Positions 8,302-18,900 of a stretch of DNA of 64,000 nucleotides are shown here, piece by piece (position 1 is the stretch's first letter; each line of letters starts with the position of its first letter). The stretch spans positions 62,001 through 126,000 of the forward strand of contig NZ_JAUOPH010000006.1 in assembly GCF_030546935.1 (NCBI RefSeq). The letters run 5' to 3'. Position numbers and translations under genes: made by a program. Under the pieces are notes generated by a model that was given only the letters and a program-made list of their open reading frames with translations, made no database searches and was not told where the DNA came from. The stretch comes from Marinobacter sp. 2_MG-2023 (GTDB lineage: Bacteria; Pseudomonadota; Gammaproteobacteria; Pseudomonadales; Oleiphilaceae).

Positions 8302-9931
8302 ACACCGTATGGCTTCTACCACCAAAGTATTCCTGTTGCTGGCTCTGCTGGCGCTGGGCATGCCTGTGTGTGCAGAGCTCTCTATTACTCGTGGCTCAGC
8401 AATACCGGCAAAAAGTGGCAGCAACAATGCCTCGCCTGAGTGGATTTACACGCTCAAACCCGGTGAGAGTTTTACGGAAGTGGCCAGCGACCTTCTGGTA
8501 AAAAGCTACGGTGTCGCCCGACTGCTTCAACACAACGCCATTGAAAACCCTGCAACGCTTGGAGAAGGCGACCGCATTCGCATTCCCCTGTCCTGGCTGA
8601 AAAGACAGCCCGACCCTGCTCGCGCCACCTCGGTCTCTGGCAACGTTCAGCTTATCTCGGGCATGAATGGACAGAAAAAACCGCTGACCCAGGACACCCT
8701 GATACGAGTAGGCGACGAGGTGCTTTCCGGTGCCGGAGCTGCAACTATCACCCTGGCTGATGGTTCGGAAGTGCGCCTGTCTCCGGATTCACGCCTGATT
8801 TTTAACCGCCTGACTCAGTACGGCAAGTCCGGCATGATAGATACGCGCTTGAGGCTCAATCGGGGCGAAGTGCATACCCGGGTCAAGCCAGTCATTGAAG
8901 GGGGGGCCCGCTTTGAAATTGAAACCCCATCTGCCGTTGCCGCCGTTCGCGGTACCGCATTTTCACTGCAAACCGGGCCGGAAGGTACCAGCGTACAGGT
9001 TACGGAAGGCGTGGTTGACTTCGGAGCTCGAAACCGCGCTCAGCGAATTCCTGCCGGCTACAGCGCAACTATTTCCAGTATCAGTCGCAACGAACTGAGC
9101 ATCCGCAAAATGCCACCCGCGCCAGAAATCAACCCACTGGCCCCGGTACTCAACCAACTACCGGCAGAGATGACGTGGAAGCCAGGTCCGATTCCAAACT
9201 ATCGCCTGGATATCTTTGAAACAGACAGTGGTCGTTGGATTGAAAGCCGTGAAATCAGCGGTAACCGATTCGATATCAGCCGCCTGGACAATGGCCAGTA
9301 TGAGGTTCACCTGGCAGCGTTTGACCAGCAAGGAATGACAGGGATGCCCGGGATACTGCCAATAGAAGTTGATTTGCAGGCCCGAACAGCCAGCCTGCTG
9401 ACACCGGAAAGCGAGGGCAGCGTAAATGACGACATGCCCGAATTCCGCTGGACCCTCAATGGTGAAAACGAACTTGCCAGGGTAGAAATTGCCGAAGATG
9501 AAGCCTTCCGGAATCTGGTGGCAACCAGTGAATGGGCACCTGGAACAACCGCCCTTCCTTCCCGCCCGCTGAGCCCTGGCCAGTATTACTGGCGCGTTGT
9601 GACAGAAGCCGGTGGGAACTCCGTGGCGACAACCCGGCCGCGCAAACTGATCGTAAACGGGACGCTCCCGCCGGTTCGCATTATCAGCATCAATTACATC
9701 GACAGCCAGGTTCGTGTGTTCTGGGAGAAGGTGGATACAGCGGCCAATTACCGGATGCAGCTGGCAGAAGAACCGGGCTTCAACAACATCATAAAAGAAG
9801 CTACTCTACCGGATACCACAGCGGCCTTGCGTCTTATTCCCGGAAGGCGGTATTTTGTGCGCCTTAAAGCTCTTTCTGATGGCCCGTTACAAAGCCGCTG
9901 GGGACCAGGGAGGGAGTTGTACCTGGAATAA
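8294..9931 (+). CDS. FecR-domain protein with LysM-like N-terminal region, secreted
   Basis: The 545-residue protein begins with a signal peptide (TTKVFLLLALLALGMPVCA). A LysM-like segment follows (WIYTLKPGESFTEVASDLL through LGEGDRIRIPLSWL, about residues 45-100). A FecR domain (about 115-250) has the usual DGSEVRLSPDSRL and TPSAVAAVRGTAFSLQ motifs. The rest (about 270-545) consists of repeated beta-sandwich-like units with FRW/YYWRV strands, probably fibronectin-type. The protein is probably periplasmic, perhaps peptidoglycan-associated, and may feed the neighbouring CHASE2 kinase. The start ATG at 8294 lies inside the end of the regulator gene. Confidence 0.85.
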   Translation: MTEHRMASTTKVFLLLALLALGMPVCAELSITRGSAIPAKSGSNNASPEWIYTLKPGESFTEVASDLLVKSYGVARLLQHNAIENPATLGEGDRIRIPLSWLKRQPDPARATSVSGNVQLISGMNGQKKPLTQDTLIRVGDEVLSGAGAATITLADGSEVRLSPDSRLIFNRLTQYGKSGMIDTRLRLNRGEVHTRVKPVIEGGARFEIETPSAVAAVRGTAFSLQTGPEGTSVQVTEGVVDFGARNRAQRIPAGYSATISSISRNELSIRKMPPAPEINPLAPVLNQLPAEMTWKPGPIPNYRLDIFETDSGRWIESREISGNRFDISRLDNGQYEVHLAAFDQQGMTGMPGILPIEVDLQARTASLLTPESEGSVNDDMPEFRWTLNGENELARVEIAEDEAFRNLVATSEWAPGTTALPSRPLSPGQYYWRVVTEAGGNSVATTRPRKLIVNGTLPPVRIISINYIDSQVRVFWEKVDTAANYRMQLAEEPGFNNIIKEATLPDTTAALRLIPGRRYFVRLKALSDGPLQSRWGPGRELYLE

Positions 9932-9964
9932 CATTTTGGACGACCAACAAGCACAGCAGGACTC

Positions 9965-12532
9965 ATGACCCGGGACTGGTTTCCAATTAAAACGACTCCA
10001 TGGACGCTCGGCCTGGCACTCCTGCTGATGTTTCTTCTCGCAGAAATGACAGCTCTGCCGCAACGCGTTGACTACTGGCTGCTTGACTCCGCCATGCTAG
10101 CAAGCCCGGCGTCCGCATCCCCCAAGGTATCAATCGTCGCAATTGACGACCTCAGCCTCGCCCAACACGGCCGCTGGCCCTGGCCACGAAGAACTCACGC
10201 TGCTCTTATCAGAAAGCTGCATCAGGCCGGTGCCGAAACCATTGTATTTGACGTACTGTTTACCGAACCTTCTCCGGACGACACTGTGCTTAAGCGCGCC
10301 ATGCAGGCCCATGGCAAGGTCATTTTGCCGGTGCACATCTCACCACCAAGCTCACGCCTGTTGTTGAGTGAACAATTCCCGGCACGCGAATTGATGACCG
10401 CCGCTGCAGGCCTGGGACATGTGCACGTCGAACTGGATCACGACGGTATCGCCAGAGGGCTCTACCTGTTCAACGGTATGGCCCGCCAGCTGTTGCCAGC
10501 TCTCGCGCTGGCAGCCTCTGATGTCAGTTCCCGACAACCTGAATCAAATGGTTCACCTCCATTTGTAAACGTACGGGACGACTATCGGATTACCCCCCTC
10601 GCAGGTGGTGCTGGCACGCTGCCCACATTCTCCTACAGCGATGTACTCAACGCTCCTCCAGCTTCGGACGTGTTTAGTGGTAAGACGGTTTTTGTCGGCG
10701 CCACAGCAGCCGGATTGGGAGACGTCCTGCCAACATCCTTCTCTGGCCTGAGCAGGCCGATGTCCGGTGTTGAATTTCATGCCAATGCATTTTCTGCGCA
10801 CCAACAAGGACTGCTTATCAAGCCGGCGCCTGGATGGGCCGGCATAGCTGTAGCTATGATAACACTCGTATTGCTGGCCATTCTGTTGCCACGCATGCGC
10901 CCAGCCCGAACCCTTTTTGCCTGCATTGCTGTGGCCGGAGCTATTTTTGGCCTGTCCATCTTTATGCTGACCGTATTCAAGGTGTGGCTTCCCATGGCTC
11001 ATGCTCTGATCATCCCCCTGCTCGCGCTCCCTACAGCCAGCGGCCTGCGCCTCGCAATGACCAATCGGTTCCTCAACCGACAACTGGATGAATTGGCCCG
11101 CACGCCAAGGGTGAATTTGCCTGAGCTTTCCAAACGCCCCCTGACGCAGCTTCTCGAACATTTTCAGGCGCTGTTTCAGCCACGTGGCTGGTTACTGATG
11201 GAAGATAACAACATCCTTTCCAGCCGCAATCTTGGGCTAGCCAACATTCCTGAAAATCTGGAGCCAGGGCTTTGGCAAAATGACGGAAACCTGAGCTGGA
11301 TTCAGCTGAATCGCGGCAACAGCCAATACACGCTGGGCCTGACGTTGCCCAACGATCTGAGCAAGGACGCAATACAACGCTACCTCAGGCGATTAAAACT
11401 TTCAGACTCCGGCATGGCAACAGCAAAGTTTCAACCGAGCGAAAACATCTCAGCACGCATCGAGCGTGTAAAGGTAGCCACTGATCGCCTGAACCACATG
11501 CAGGAGTTTATCCGCCGTAGCTTCGAGCGCATGCCCGACGGCATCATCGTGACCGATGAACTGGGCATCATCCGTTTTGCCAACGGGCATATCGAGGAGT
11601 GGTTCGGAGAGCCTATGCCCAGCCTTGGCGGGCTCCCACTGACGAAACTGCTGGAAGGTCATGATCCACGCGAAACCCCGCCCTGGCATGAAACGGTTTC
11701 AGAAACCCTCACACTGCTGCAAAGCCGGACCGTAGATCTGAACATCCGGGATAAGGACTTCCTTATCCATTTCGCGCCCTTCGCACTTCCCGATAGCAAT
11801 CAATACGGAATTATTGCCAATGTATCCGATATCTCCGAGCTTCGTGAACAGCAGCGCCAGCACCGAGAGGCCATTGACTTTATCTCCCACGATGTTCGGT
11901 CACCCCTGGTGTCACAACTCGCTCTCATCGAACAGCTGAAACGCGACCCTACTCACATTGACCAAAGCCAGCTGGATCAACTGGGGCGGCTGGCAAGACG
12001 GAGCTATCACCTGGCTGAGGAGTTTGTTCAGCTGGCGCGGGCGGAACAGCTGACCGAGACCCGCTTCTATGAGTGCGAATTTCTCGCAATTGTTGAAAAT
12101 GCGCGGGACAGCGTGAGCGAGCAGGCACTGGAAAAAGACATCTCATTGCAGCTACAAGGCACAGAAGACCTCTGGTTAAGAGGGAATGCAGAACTGCTTG
12201 AGCGCGCTGTTATCAACCTTCTGACCAACGCCGTTCAGTACAGCCCGGAAGGCTCAGCTGTCAGCCTCCAGGTGTTTCGTGCAGGGCACCAGGCATGCCT
12301 GACCATTGCAGACGACGGCTCTGGCATAGACCCGGAAGAACTCCCCCATCTGTTTGATCGTTACCGTCGCCAGAAAAGCAGCGAACTGGCAGGCATCCAT
12401 GGTACCGGGCTTGGGCTTTCGTTTGTGAAAACAGTGGTAGAGAAACACCGCGGCGAAATCTATGTGGTTTCGAGCCCCGGAGAAGGCTCATCTTTCACAC
12501 TTAAACTTCCAATTACAGATCCGATGTCGTGA
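9965..12532 (+). CDS. CHASE2-domain sensor histidine kinase with PAS domain
   Basis: The 855-residue membrane kinase has an N-terminal helix (about 12-32) and a large extracytoplasmic CHASE2 domain (about 40-300, with VSIVAIDDLSLAQHGRWPWPR). Three closely spaced membrane helices follow (about 290-370), then a linker, a PAS domain (about 515-625), a HisKA dimerisation domain with H642 in FISHDVRSPL, and a HATPase domain (NLLTNAVQYSPEG, DDGSGI, GTGLGLSFVK). CHASE2 is a ligand-sensing domain of unknown signal. Synteny makes the upstream OmpR-type regulator its probable partner. The gene lies 33 bases after the FecR gene and converges tightly with the lipoprotein gene. Confidence 0.92.
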   Translation: MTRDWFPIKTTPWTLGLALLLMFLLAEMTALPQRVDYWLLDSAMLASPASASPKVSIVAIDDLSLAQHGRWPWPRRTHAALIRKLHQAGAETIVFDVLFTEPSPDDTVLKRAMQAHGKVILPVHISPPSSRLLLSEQFPARELMTAAAGLGHVHVELDHDGIARGLYLFNGMARQLLPALALAASDVSSRQPESNGSPPFVNVRDDYRITPLAGGAGTLPTFSYSDVLNAPPASDVFSGKTVFVGATAAGLGDVLPTSFSGLSRPMSGVEFHANAFSAHQQGLLIKPAPGWAGIAVAMITLVLLAILLPRMRPARTLFACIAVAGAIFGLSIFMLTVFKVWLPMAHALIIPLLALPTASGLRLAMTNRFLNRQLDELARTPRVNLPELSKRPLTQLLEHFQALFQPRGWLLMEDNNILSSRNLGLANIPENLEPGLWQNDGNLSWIQLNRGNSQYTLGLTLPNDLSKDAIQRYLRRLKLSDSGMATAKFQPSENISARIERVKVATDRLNHMQEFIRRSFERMPDGIIVTDELGIIRFANGHIEEWFGEPMPSLGGLPLTKLLEGHDPRETPPWHETVSETLTLLQSRTVDLNIRDKDFLIHFAPFALPDSNQYGIIANVSDISELREQQRQHREAIDFISHDVRSPLVSQLALIEQLKRDPTHIDQSQLDQLGRLARRSYHLAEEFVQLARAEQLTETRFYECEFLAIVENARDSVSEQALEKDISLQLQGTEDLWLRGNAELLERAVINLLTNAVQYSPEGSAVSLQVFRAGHQACLTIADDGSGIDPEELPHLFDRYRRQKSSELAGIHGTGLGLSFVKTVVEKHRGEIYVVSSPGEGSSFTLKLPITDPMS

Positions 12533-12539
12533 GCCTTCG

Positions 12540-12986
12540 TCAGGATTTGATTTCCTTGTCAACGACTGCGGACGGTGCACTCAACAAACCATTATTATCC
12601 TGAACCAGAATTGTAAAATACCAGGTCCCAGTGTCCAGACCGCTCACTTCGTGTGTCATCCGGGCATCCACCTGAGCATCGTAAATTATAACTTCCCGGT
12701 CCAGATTATCGGCATCCTGGCCGTAGCGGATAATGTATTTATCCAGCTCAGCCATTTTGATCCCATCACCGTTTACACGGCTCTCAGGTGCACTCCAGCT
12801 CAGGACAGCGGATTTCTCCTGGGACGGAAAAGCAGGCCGATTGACGGTACTCTCGGTGTCGCTACTCGCGGAGCTTGAGACAGAGTCTGAGCTGTCAGAA
12901 TCAGAACCACCGCCACAACCTGTAAGCAAAACTCCAAAGGAAAACGCGGCTATCCATGCCACTGACACTTTAATGACGCGCTTCAT
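12540..12986 (-). CDS. small lipoprotein with fibronectin type III-like domain
   Basis: The 148-residue protein has a lipoprotein signal peptide ending in the lipobox LLTGC, then a Gly/Ser/Asp-rich linker of about 35 residues. One beta-sandwich domain follows, with the fibronectin III pattern SAVLSWSAPESR, YIIRYGQDADNL and LDTGTWYFTILVQDNNG. It is probably anchored in the outer membrane. The ATG at 12986 is the start that places the signal peptide correctly; the longer frame to 13064 would bury it. No function can be assigned. Confidence 0.75.
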   Translation of the reverse strand: MKRVIKVSVAWIAAFSFGVLLTGCGGGSDSDSSDSVSSSASSDTESTVNRPAFPSQEKSAVLSWSAPESRVNGDGIKMAELDKYIIRYGQDADNLDREVIIYDAQVDARMTHEVSGLDTGTWYFTILVQDNNGLLSAPSAVVDKEIKS

Positions 12987-13142
12987 AGTATTTTTACACC
13001 AATATATCGTCGAATTTCCTGAATGATACAAAACGCGGACGATTATCAATGTGAGGCTTGTCATCTATCCAGTTAATAAATCGTCAATATTTCGTCAGGA
13101 AACCGTAATAAAGCAACCGGATTGACGCGAGTCACTGAGTGT

Positions 13143-13162
13143 CCGGGCAATTTTTTGCCCGG
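13143..13162. repeat. perfect 8-bp palindromic hairpin downstream of the jet operon
   Basis: CCGGGCAA and TTGCCCGG flank TTTT in the roughly 290-base gap between the lipoprotein start and the jetD stop. It could end jet-operon transcription, but it lacks a T-run after the stem on the minus strand. Nothing else is recognisable in the gap. Confidence 0.35.
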
Positions 13163-13275
13163 CACTTATTGGTGAAGCGAAAATAGTAGATCATTAAGAG
13201 GGGCCGCATTGCGCGACTAAAAAAGGTGTGAAATGATTTCCGGCCGAGGGGCTACTTAACGACTGCTCAATCTTC

Positions 13276-14121
13276 TTAGCGCGTAATGGAGAGTGCTACC
13301 AATGGCATTTGCCGCCGAGTCAGGTGCTCCTGCATCACCGCAAGCTCCTCATTCGCCATATGTTCCGCGATGGCACGAAGCTCTCCGGCGGCCAGGCCTT
13401 TCAATCTTTTGAGGGCAACTGACTGCTTGTGATGGACCTTTGGCTGATTGAACGGTGTGTACCTGCTGAGTTCGCGCCATTTAACAGGCACCAGGGTGCT
13501 TCCCTTGCCTTGCTCAAGTGCCAGTGCGAGCCCAGCGGGATCAAAGTCAAAGAACCAGGCGAGTTTGTCTGCGGGCTGTTTGCTGACGATTTCAACAACA
13601 TTACGAACGTTTTCCCGGTGGCCCCGGTATAGAATCACCGAATCCTGCCAAGCACCTGGTAGTTGAAGTTCAGCCCAAAAGGGCATGACACCACCATTTT
13701 CAATGATCACGAGGTTACGGGTTTGAAGGTCATCGATATCGAGATGATCCGGTAGGACACTGCACACACTGCCCCGGGGAGTCTGGAAGTTTTCGCCGTT
13801 CACCCTTACCGTCGTATTGCCGGCTGTTGCAAAAACAATCAGCTGGCCAAAAACTGAATCACTGCTGAGCTTTTCACTGGCATTCTGAAGCGCCATAGCC
13901 ATCCGACCACCGACACGGGAATCGTATTGTGGATCTATCCCATACTGGGACTGGACATACGCCCTCAGGCGCTGCTTCTCGTCGGCAGTAAAGTGAATAT
14001 CTCTGCCGATGACCCGCCCTACTCCATTCTCTTCGCAAATCCGTTCCCACACCGGGCTACGCTTAACCTTCAGTCTGGCTGCCTTTAACAGACGCTCAAT
14101 GGCAGCGACCTCAGCTCGCAT
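13276..14121 (-). CDS. jetD: JetD/MksG-like Toprim nuclease of Wadjet-type system
   Basis: The 281-residue protein has an N-terminal helical/winged part (1-85) and a C-terminal Toprim-like fold. Key residues are the glutamate in LVIIENGG (E141) and the two aspartates of FFDFDPAGLALAL (D192 and D194), the metal-binding set of JetD proteins (DUF2220/DUF3322-type). In Wadjet systems JetD cleaves plasmid DNA extruded by the SMC complex. It is the last gene of a four-gene minus-strand operon and overlaps jetA by 11 bases. It is rather short for JetD (often 350-400 residues), so the N-terminal arm is reduced. Family assignment comes from motif pattern and context, not a database search. Confidence 0.78.
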   Translation of the reverse strand: MRAEVAAIERLLKAARLKVKRSPVWERICEENGVGRVIGRDIHFTADEKQRLRAYVQSQYGIDPQYDSRVGGRMAMALQNASEKLSSDSVFGQLIVFATAGNTTVRVNGENFQTPRGSVCSVLPDHLDIDDLQTRNLVIIENGGVMPFWAELQLPGAWQDSVILYRGHRENVRNVVEIVSKQPADKLAWFFDFDPAGLALALEQGKGSTLVPVKWRELSRYTPFNQPKVHHKQSVALKRLKGLAAGELRAIAEHMANEELAVMQEHLTRRQMPLVALSITR

Positions 14122-15355
14122 TGTTATGCCTCAGCGTCAGATCAGAAACCATGACATTATCCGAATACACCTTGTGCGGAGCCTGATGGTAAATCACTTC
14201 GATGTGCTGCTGATCTCCATCTGGCAATGATTCAATCTCCGAGACAATGGCTTGCAGCCAGTCGGCTTTATCAATCCCCAGGCCTGCACTGGCAAGTGCC
14301 TCGGAGGCCAGGATGGTTCGCTCACCCAGAACGCCATCTACGACCAGTTGAATCAACTCTTCGATGGCTTCCTCTACCGGATCATCTTCCTCAGCTTCGG
14401 TTTCACCCGCAACGTCAAAGCTAACGGTATCCACATCGTCCGGTACATGCTTGTCTTCGATTTCGACGGGAAGGGTTCGGGCCCTGGCAGCGAGCTCGAT
14501 AAGTTCAAGATCGTCAGATGAATCATAGATATCCCCGAAGCCTCGTATCTGGAAAGGGGCTACCGTATTGAGGAAGTCAGGAACTCGCTTGAGGTCCAGG
14601 TGATCAATGGAGGGTTCAAATCCCCGATTGTTAATAAAATGCGCCTCAAAAGCGCCAACCATCCGGCTTAGCCGCTGGTCTTCGCGCATGCGTACCAGCA
14701 TCTTGCGCAGCTGGTTAAGTGCGTAAGAAAGGTTCTTCTGCGAGGATTCCAGGGTAGCAGGCAGGTGCCTCAGCAAAAGACGTTTCAGGAAGGCGTCGGA
14801 ACCTGCTTGCTCCGCCAGCTCAGGAATGCGAAAGCTCTCGAACAGGGTAATCAGCCGACCTGCCCGCTCGATGACCCGCTCGTTTTCACGGATGCGTAGA
14901 TTCAGGTCTGTGATATAGGCAAAGCCGGTGTTGATGTAGGTTGCAAAAGCGTCCGTTGCATTCCTGATATCTTCGATCACATCCGCAAGGCATTCCTTGA
15001 TTTCACCTTCAAGCCGATCGATATCGGACAAGGCTGAACGTTTCTTGGCTTCTTTGTATTCCTGGAACAGCTCACTAAGCTGCTGCCACAAAATATGTAC
15101 CTGAGCACTGGCGTAGCGGCGCCTTTCTGACTCGGTGATATGATCAAGGAACTGAACCAAAACCTTTTTCAACTGCAGATCTTCGGATTCACCAATGCGC
15201 CACACAAGGCGATGGTGCTCAAGGGTTTCAATCAGGCTGAGATTGTCATCCGAATCCGGAATCCGGTTGCCGTTCCGAAGATGAGCCTCCAGAATGGCTT
15301 CACCGTATTTGGCCAGGGCCCGGAGCGTTCCGTGAGCATCTTGAGCGCGTGCCAT
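14111..15355 (-). CDS. jetA: JetA/MksF-like kleisin subunit of Wadjet-type system
   Basis: The 414-residue, mostly helical protein has a winged-helix-like N-terminus (1-100), a central helical bundle, an acidic linker around residues 325-345 (ETEAEEDDPVEEAIEEL) and a C-terminal domain. This is the layout of MukF/MksF/JetA kleisins, which bridge the two SMC heads. No enzymatic motif is visible. Its ATG overlaps the jetB stop by one base (TGATG), and its end overlaps jetD by 11 bases, so all four proteins should be made together. The subunit name rests on size and position; primary sequence is poorly conserved in this family. Confidence 0.7.
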   Translation of the reverse strand: MARAQDAHGTLRALAKYGEAILEAHLRNGNRIPDSDDNLSLIETLEHHRLVWRIGESEDLQLKKVLVQFLDHITESERRRYASAQVHILWQQLSELFQEYKEAKKRSALSDIDRLEGEIKECLADVIEDIRNATDAFATYINTGFAYITDLNLRIRENERVIERAGRLITLFESFRIPELAEQAGSDAFLKRLLLRHLPATLESSQKNLSYALNQLRKMLVRMREDQRLSRMVGAFEAHFINNRGFEPSIDHLDLKRVPDFLNTVAPFQIRGFGDIYDSSDDLELIELAARARTLPVEIEDKHVPDDVDTVSFDVAGETEAEEDDPVEEAIEELIQLVVDGVLGERTILASEALASAGLGIDKADWLQAIVSEIESLPDGDQQHIEVIYHQAPHKVYSDNVMVSDLTLRHNNAS

Positions 15356-15990
15356 CAGTGCAGCCTCATTTGCTCGGACTCGGCATCATCAGCTCCCTGA
15401 ATGCCTTCATGGGTCTGGATAAACGTCATGGCATCGTACAGCCAGCTCCATCGGCCAGTGGCGCGGTATAGGCTCCCGCTGGTGCCGATTGGTTTCAGAT
15501 ACCCCATTTTCTCTAGGCTGGAGAGCACCGCACGAATCTGTCCTGCCGAATCCGAACGCTTAGTGTGAAACACCTTTTTTTCCGCCAGCGATCTCAGCTT
15601 TGATTCCAACGCCGGTGCCGCAGCAATACGGTCCAGTATGGCGCCTTCCGACAGCTTGTCTCCCGGTAAAACCGGGCGGTCATTGGCTTCCAGCATCATT
15701 ACGAGCCGAAGAAACTGCACAAACGCCTCAAGATTATTGGCAACATCCCGGAACTGATGGCGGATAGCATCTTTGGTTTCGGTATCCGAGGTATCCAGGT
15801 ACGCACACACGAAGGCGTCATGGGCACTGGTCTGGCGAAGCGTTCGGTTGATCTGACCCAGGAAACGATTGACGGAGTCCTGATTGGCCGGCAATAGCAG
15901 GTAGTTATAGAGCTCATCATCACTGACCTCACAGATAACCCGCTCCTGAAGCAGGGCCGTGACGGTTCTCTCGAATAAGGGGCTACTCAT
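15355..15990 (-). CDS. jetB: JetB/MksE-like subunit of Wadjet-type system
   Basis: The 211-residue protein fits the MukE/MksE/JetB class of kleisin-associated tandem winged-helix proteins in size and order. The pattern LFERTVTALLQERVICEVSDDELYNYLL at the N-terminus and the winged-helix-like SAGQIRAVLSSLEKMGYLKPIG near residue 150 support this. It binds the kleisin dimer and tunes SMC ATPase activity in known systems. Its start overlaps the end of jetC by eight bases. No catalytic residues are expected or seen. Confidence 0.72.
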   Translation of the reverse strand: MSSPLFERTVTALLQERVICEVSDDELYNYLLLPANQDSVNRFLGQINRTLRQTSAHDAFVCAYLDTSDTETKDAIRHQFRDVANNLEAFVQFLRLVMMLEANDRPVLPGDKLSEGAILDRIAAAPALESKLRSLAEKKVFHTKRSDSAGQIRAVLSSLEKMGYLKPIGTSGSLYRATGRWSWLYDAMTFIQTHEGIQGADDAESEQMRLH

Positions 15991-18900
15991 GGCTTACGCC
16001 CTCCTCTGCTGCCTGCCCATCGTGGCTTACACTGGCGAACATTTGTGCATGCCTGTCATTGCGCACGGACGATTCGTAGGTATGAATGCGCCCTTCCTTC
16101 AGTGAGATCTTGTTCTCAAAGAACTTGCGCAGACTTCTGTCCAGTTTCGGGCAAGCGGAGATCATGGTCAGGTTGTTAGCTTCCAGCATATCTGCAAGGT
16201 GAGAGATGTTGTTGGGGCTGAGCGTGGCCAGCTCATCAATGGGCCAGGTAATACGAGTATTCAAATCCGGGCACAGGTATCGGGTAAGCCCCATGAACAC
16301 GGTCATGATTGCCAGGTAGGTCAGGCCAGTAGAGCTGGCAGAGAGGAAATCCGCGTCGGTGCGAATCACCACCTGCCGGTCGTTCTCTTTCATCTCCAGG
16401 CGCATGTCGATCATCGACTCAACGCTGTCTTTCACTTTGGCGTCACTAAGCGTGTCGGTAACCAGCTTGAAGCGCCTCAGCACTGCATCGCTGGGTAGTG
16501 AGCGGCGGTTCATGTGAATCCAGGTTTGCCACTGCGCCACGAATTCCTTTAACGGCTGCCAGGTTTCGTCCTCATAGACCCTGGGTTCAAGCACAACCTG
16601 AATATCGCTCAGGCTTTCAATCTGCTGGTCCGTATTGATCTTGCGCTTCAAGAGGCTGGAAACAGCTTTTACTTCACGAGCCATCACTTCCAGGCTGTCG
16701 AAATACTTCACCAGACTGCCCGCTTCGGAAATGAACTGATCGATCAGTGCATCGCGCAACTGGGGGATATCGGTATCCAACAGCTCTCGCAGATCCGGAA
16801 CCCGCGCCAGCTTGAAGCTCTCTTCATAATCCTGAACATCGCCGGTCATCTGGCCACGCCGGTGGGCTGACAGCTTTTGCCACGCCTGTTGTATCTGGGT
16901 GTTGTCATACCGGTTCAGGATAGCGGTTGCCTGATCAAACGTACCTACCACCGCTTTACGCAACTGCTCCAGTTTCTGGTAGGCGCTCTGAAGCTCCTGA
17001 GTAAGATCGGAAATATGCCCCGGGAAGCCTTCCGAGAGCGTCTGCCCCTGGAAGTGTTTGAGAAGGCTTTCCGCCGCTTCTGTTTGATCCCGCAACTCTT
17101 TGATAGCACTTTGATGTTCTGCAATTGAGATTTTTAGTTTGCTGTCCTGCTCCTTCCACGAACGCTCCGTTTCCTCCCGCTTTCGAACCGCAGTCTCGCG
17201 CAGCATCCTGGCCTGGTTCGCTTGCTCAGTAAGCGCCTCAACCTTACGCCATTCCTGTTCTCGCCACTTGCGATATCCGCGCACCAAATCCTCAGACGCC
17301 ACAATCTTTTCGACTGTTTCTGAGAGTTTAGCCAATGTGTCTCTTGCTTCCTGAACCACTCTCGGATCAATACCTTCCTCAGAGAGACGCTGGTCGTATA
17401 TCTGGCGCTTTTTCTTGAGGCGCGCCTTGTATTCCGACTCGGCTGATGCAATCGACTCCGACGATTGCTCCACGCTGGCTTGAAGCTCAGATTCCTGTTC
17501 CGCCCAATGCCCTCGAATATCAAGAATCTGCTGCTGAAAGCCGGATTCGACATCCCGAATACCATCGCCCGTCTGCTCGTCGAAGGCCTTAAGGCTGCTC
17601 TGGACAGCTTCCAGATCTTTTGTGATCTTGGCAATCCGGGCGGCCTGCGCTTCCTTGACTCGCAAGCGCACATTGCCCAACTTGTTCTGGGCGTTGCTAC
17701 GAGTACGCTCAAATAGAGAAAATTCTGTTTCCAACCTATCAGCAGCTTCCACGCGGTCTTTGTAGGCGTCATGCCGTCGTTGCGCCTCTCGCTCGGTGTC
17801 TGCCCGCTGCTTGATGGCAGCCTGGCGGTCGGCATCTATGCTTCGGCTGCGCTCCAATAGAGCTTCTTCGGAGGCCGCAAAATCGGGTGTTGGCAGATTA
17901 TCCAGTACGAGTTGCCAACCCATAACAGCGTTGCCACTGGCATCGGGGTCGAGGATGGGCGCCAGATCTTTTCTGTGCAGTAACTGAGGATTAACAACTT
18001 TTGCCAGACGGCGTCCCCACTCCGGGTCCTGAGCCCGTAGCTGAGACAACCAGGTACCATCTTCCGGAGCAATCTGCCTCTGAAGTTCGTTAAACCGATC
18101 TTCCAGCTCCTGGACTTTTACGTCCATCTGCTGAACCTGTTCCTGCGCGGATTTCCAGTCACGATCAGTCTGGTCCCGTTTACGGCCAGCTTCCAGACGG
18201 TTCTCGTGTGCCTGCGTGACCTGCTCGGCCGCTTCTTCAGAGGCTTGTTCGGCAACAGCAATTTCTTTCTGCTCCGCTTCGGTCTGCCCGGGGCTTTGCC
18301 GGAGTGCGGATAGGCGGGCTTGCTCACTCGCGAGTTCTGATCGCTCTGAAGACCGGCTGTCTTTGTAGGCTGAAACCGCCGTCACCTGGTCTGTTCTGAC
18401 AGCATTCAATTTCAAATCATAAGCATGTTTCGCTGAGGTAAGCGCATCACTCGCCTCTCGCAAGCGCTGCTGGCGCTGAGCCTGCTGTTTCTCATGTTCG
18501 CGTTGGATCGTCTGCTTCTCAAGCTCGTACTCGCCCTCAATTTCAGAGGCCTTGCCTGTAAGACTGTTGTAATCGGCCTGTGCCGTCTCCAGGCGCTGGC
18601 GATAATCGGGCAGGTTGTCGAAGCTCTGGGCCAGGTCTGACAAACCATCGGCTTCATATCTGTCGTTCTGCTTGTGCAGAGCCGCAACTTGCTCATCAAG
18701 CGTTTCAAAGTTGGCGTTATGATCAGTAACCTGGCGGGCAAGCTGGCGATCCGTATCTTCAAACTCCGCTCGCAGGTCTGTTCGCTGGCCCTCAAGCCGT
18801 TCTTTCTGCTGGCCCAGTTCACTCGCTTTCTCCCGGGCTTCCTCCACGGTCACACTTAAGTTGGCAACTGTTTTATCAGCCTGCTCCAGAATAGCCCTGC

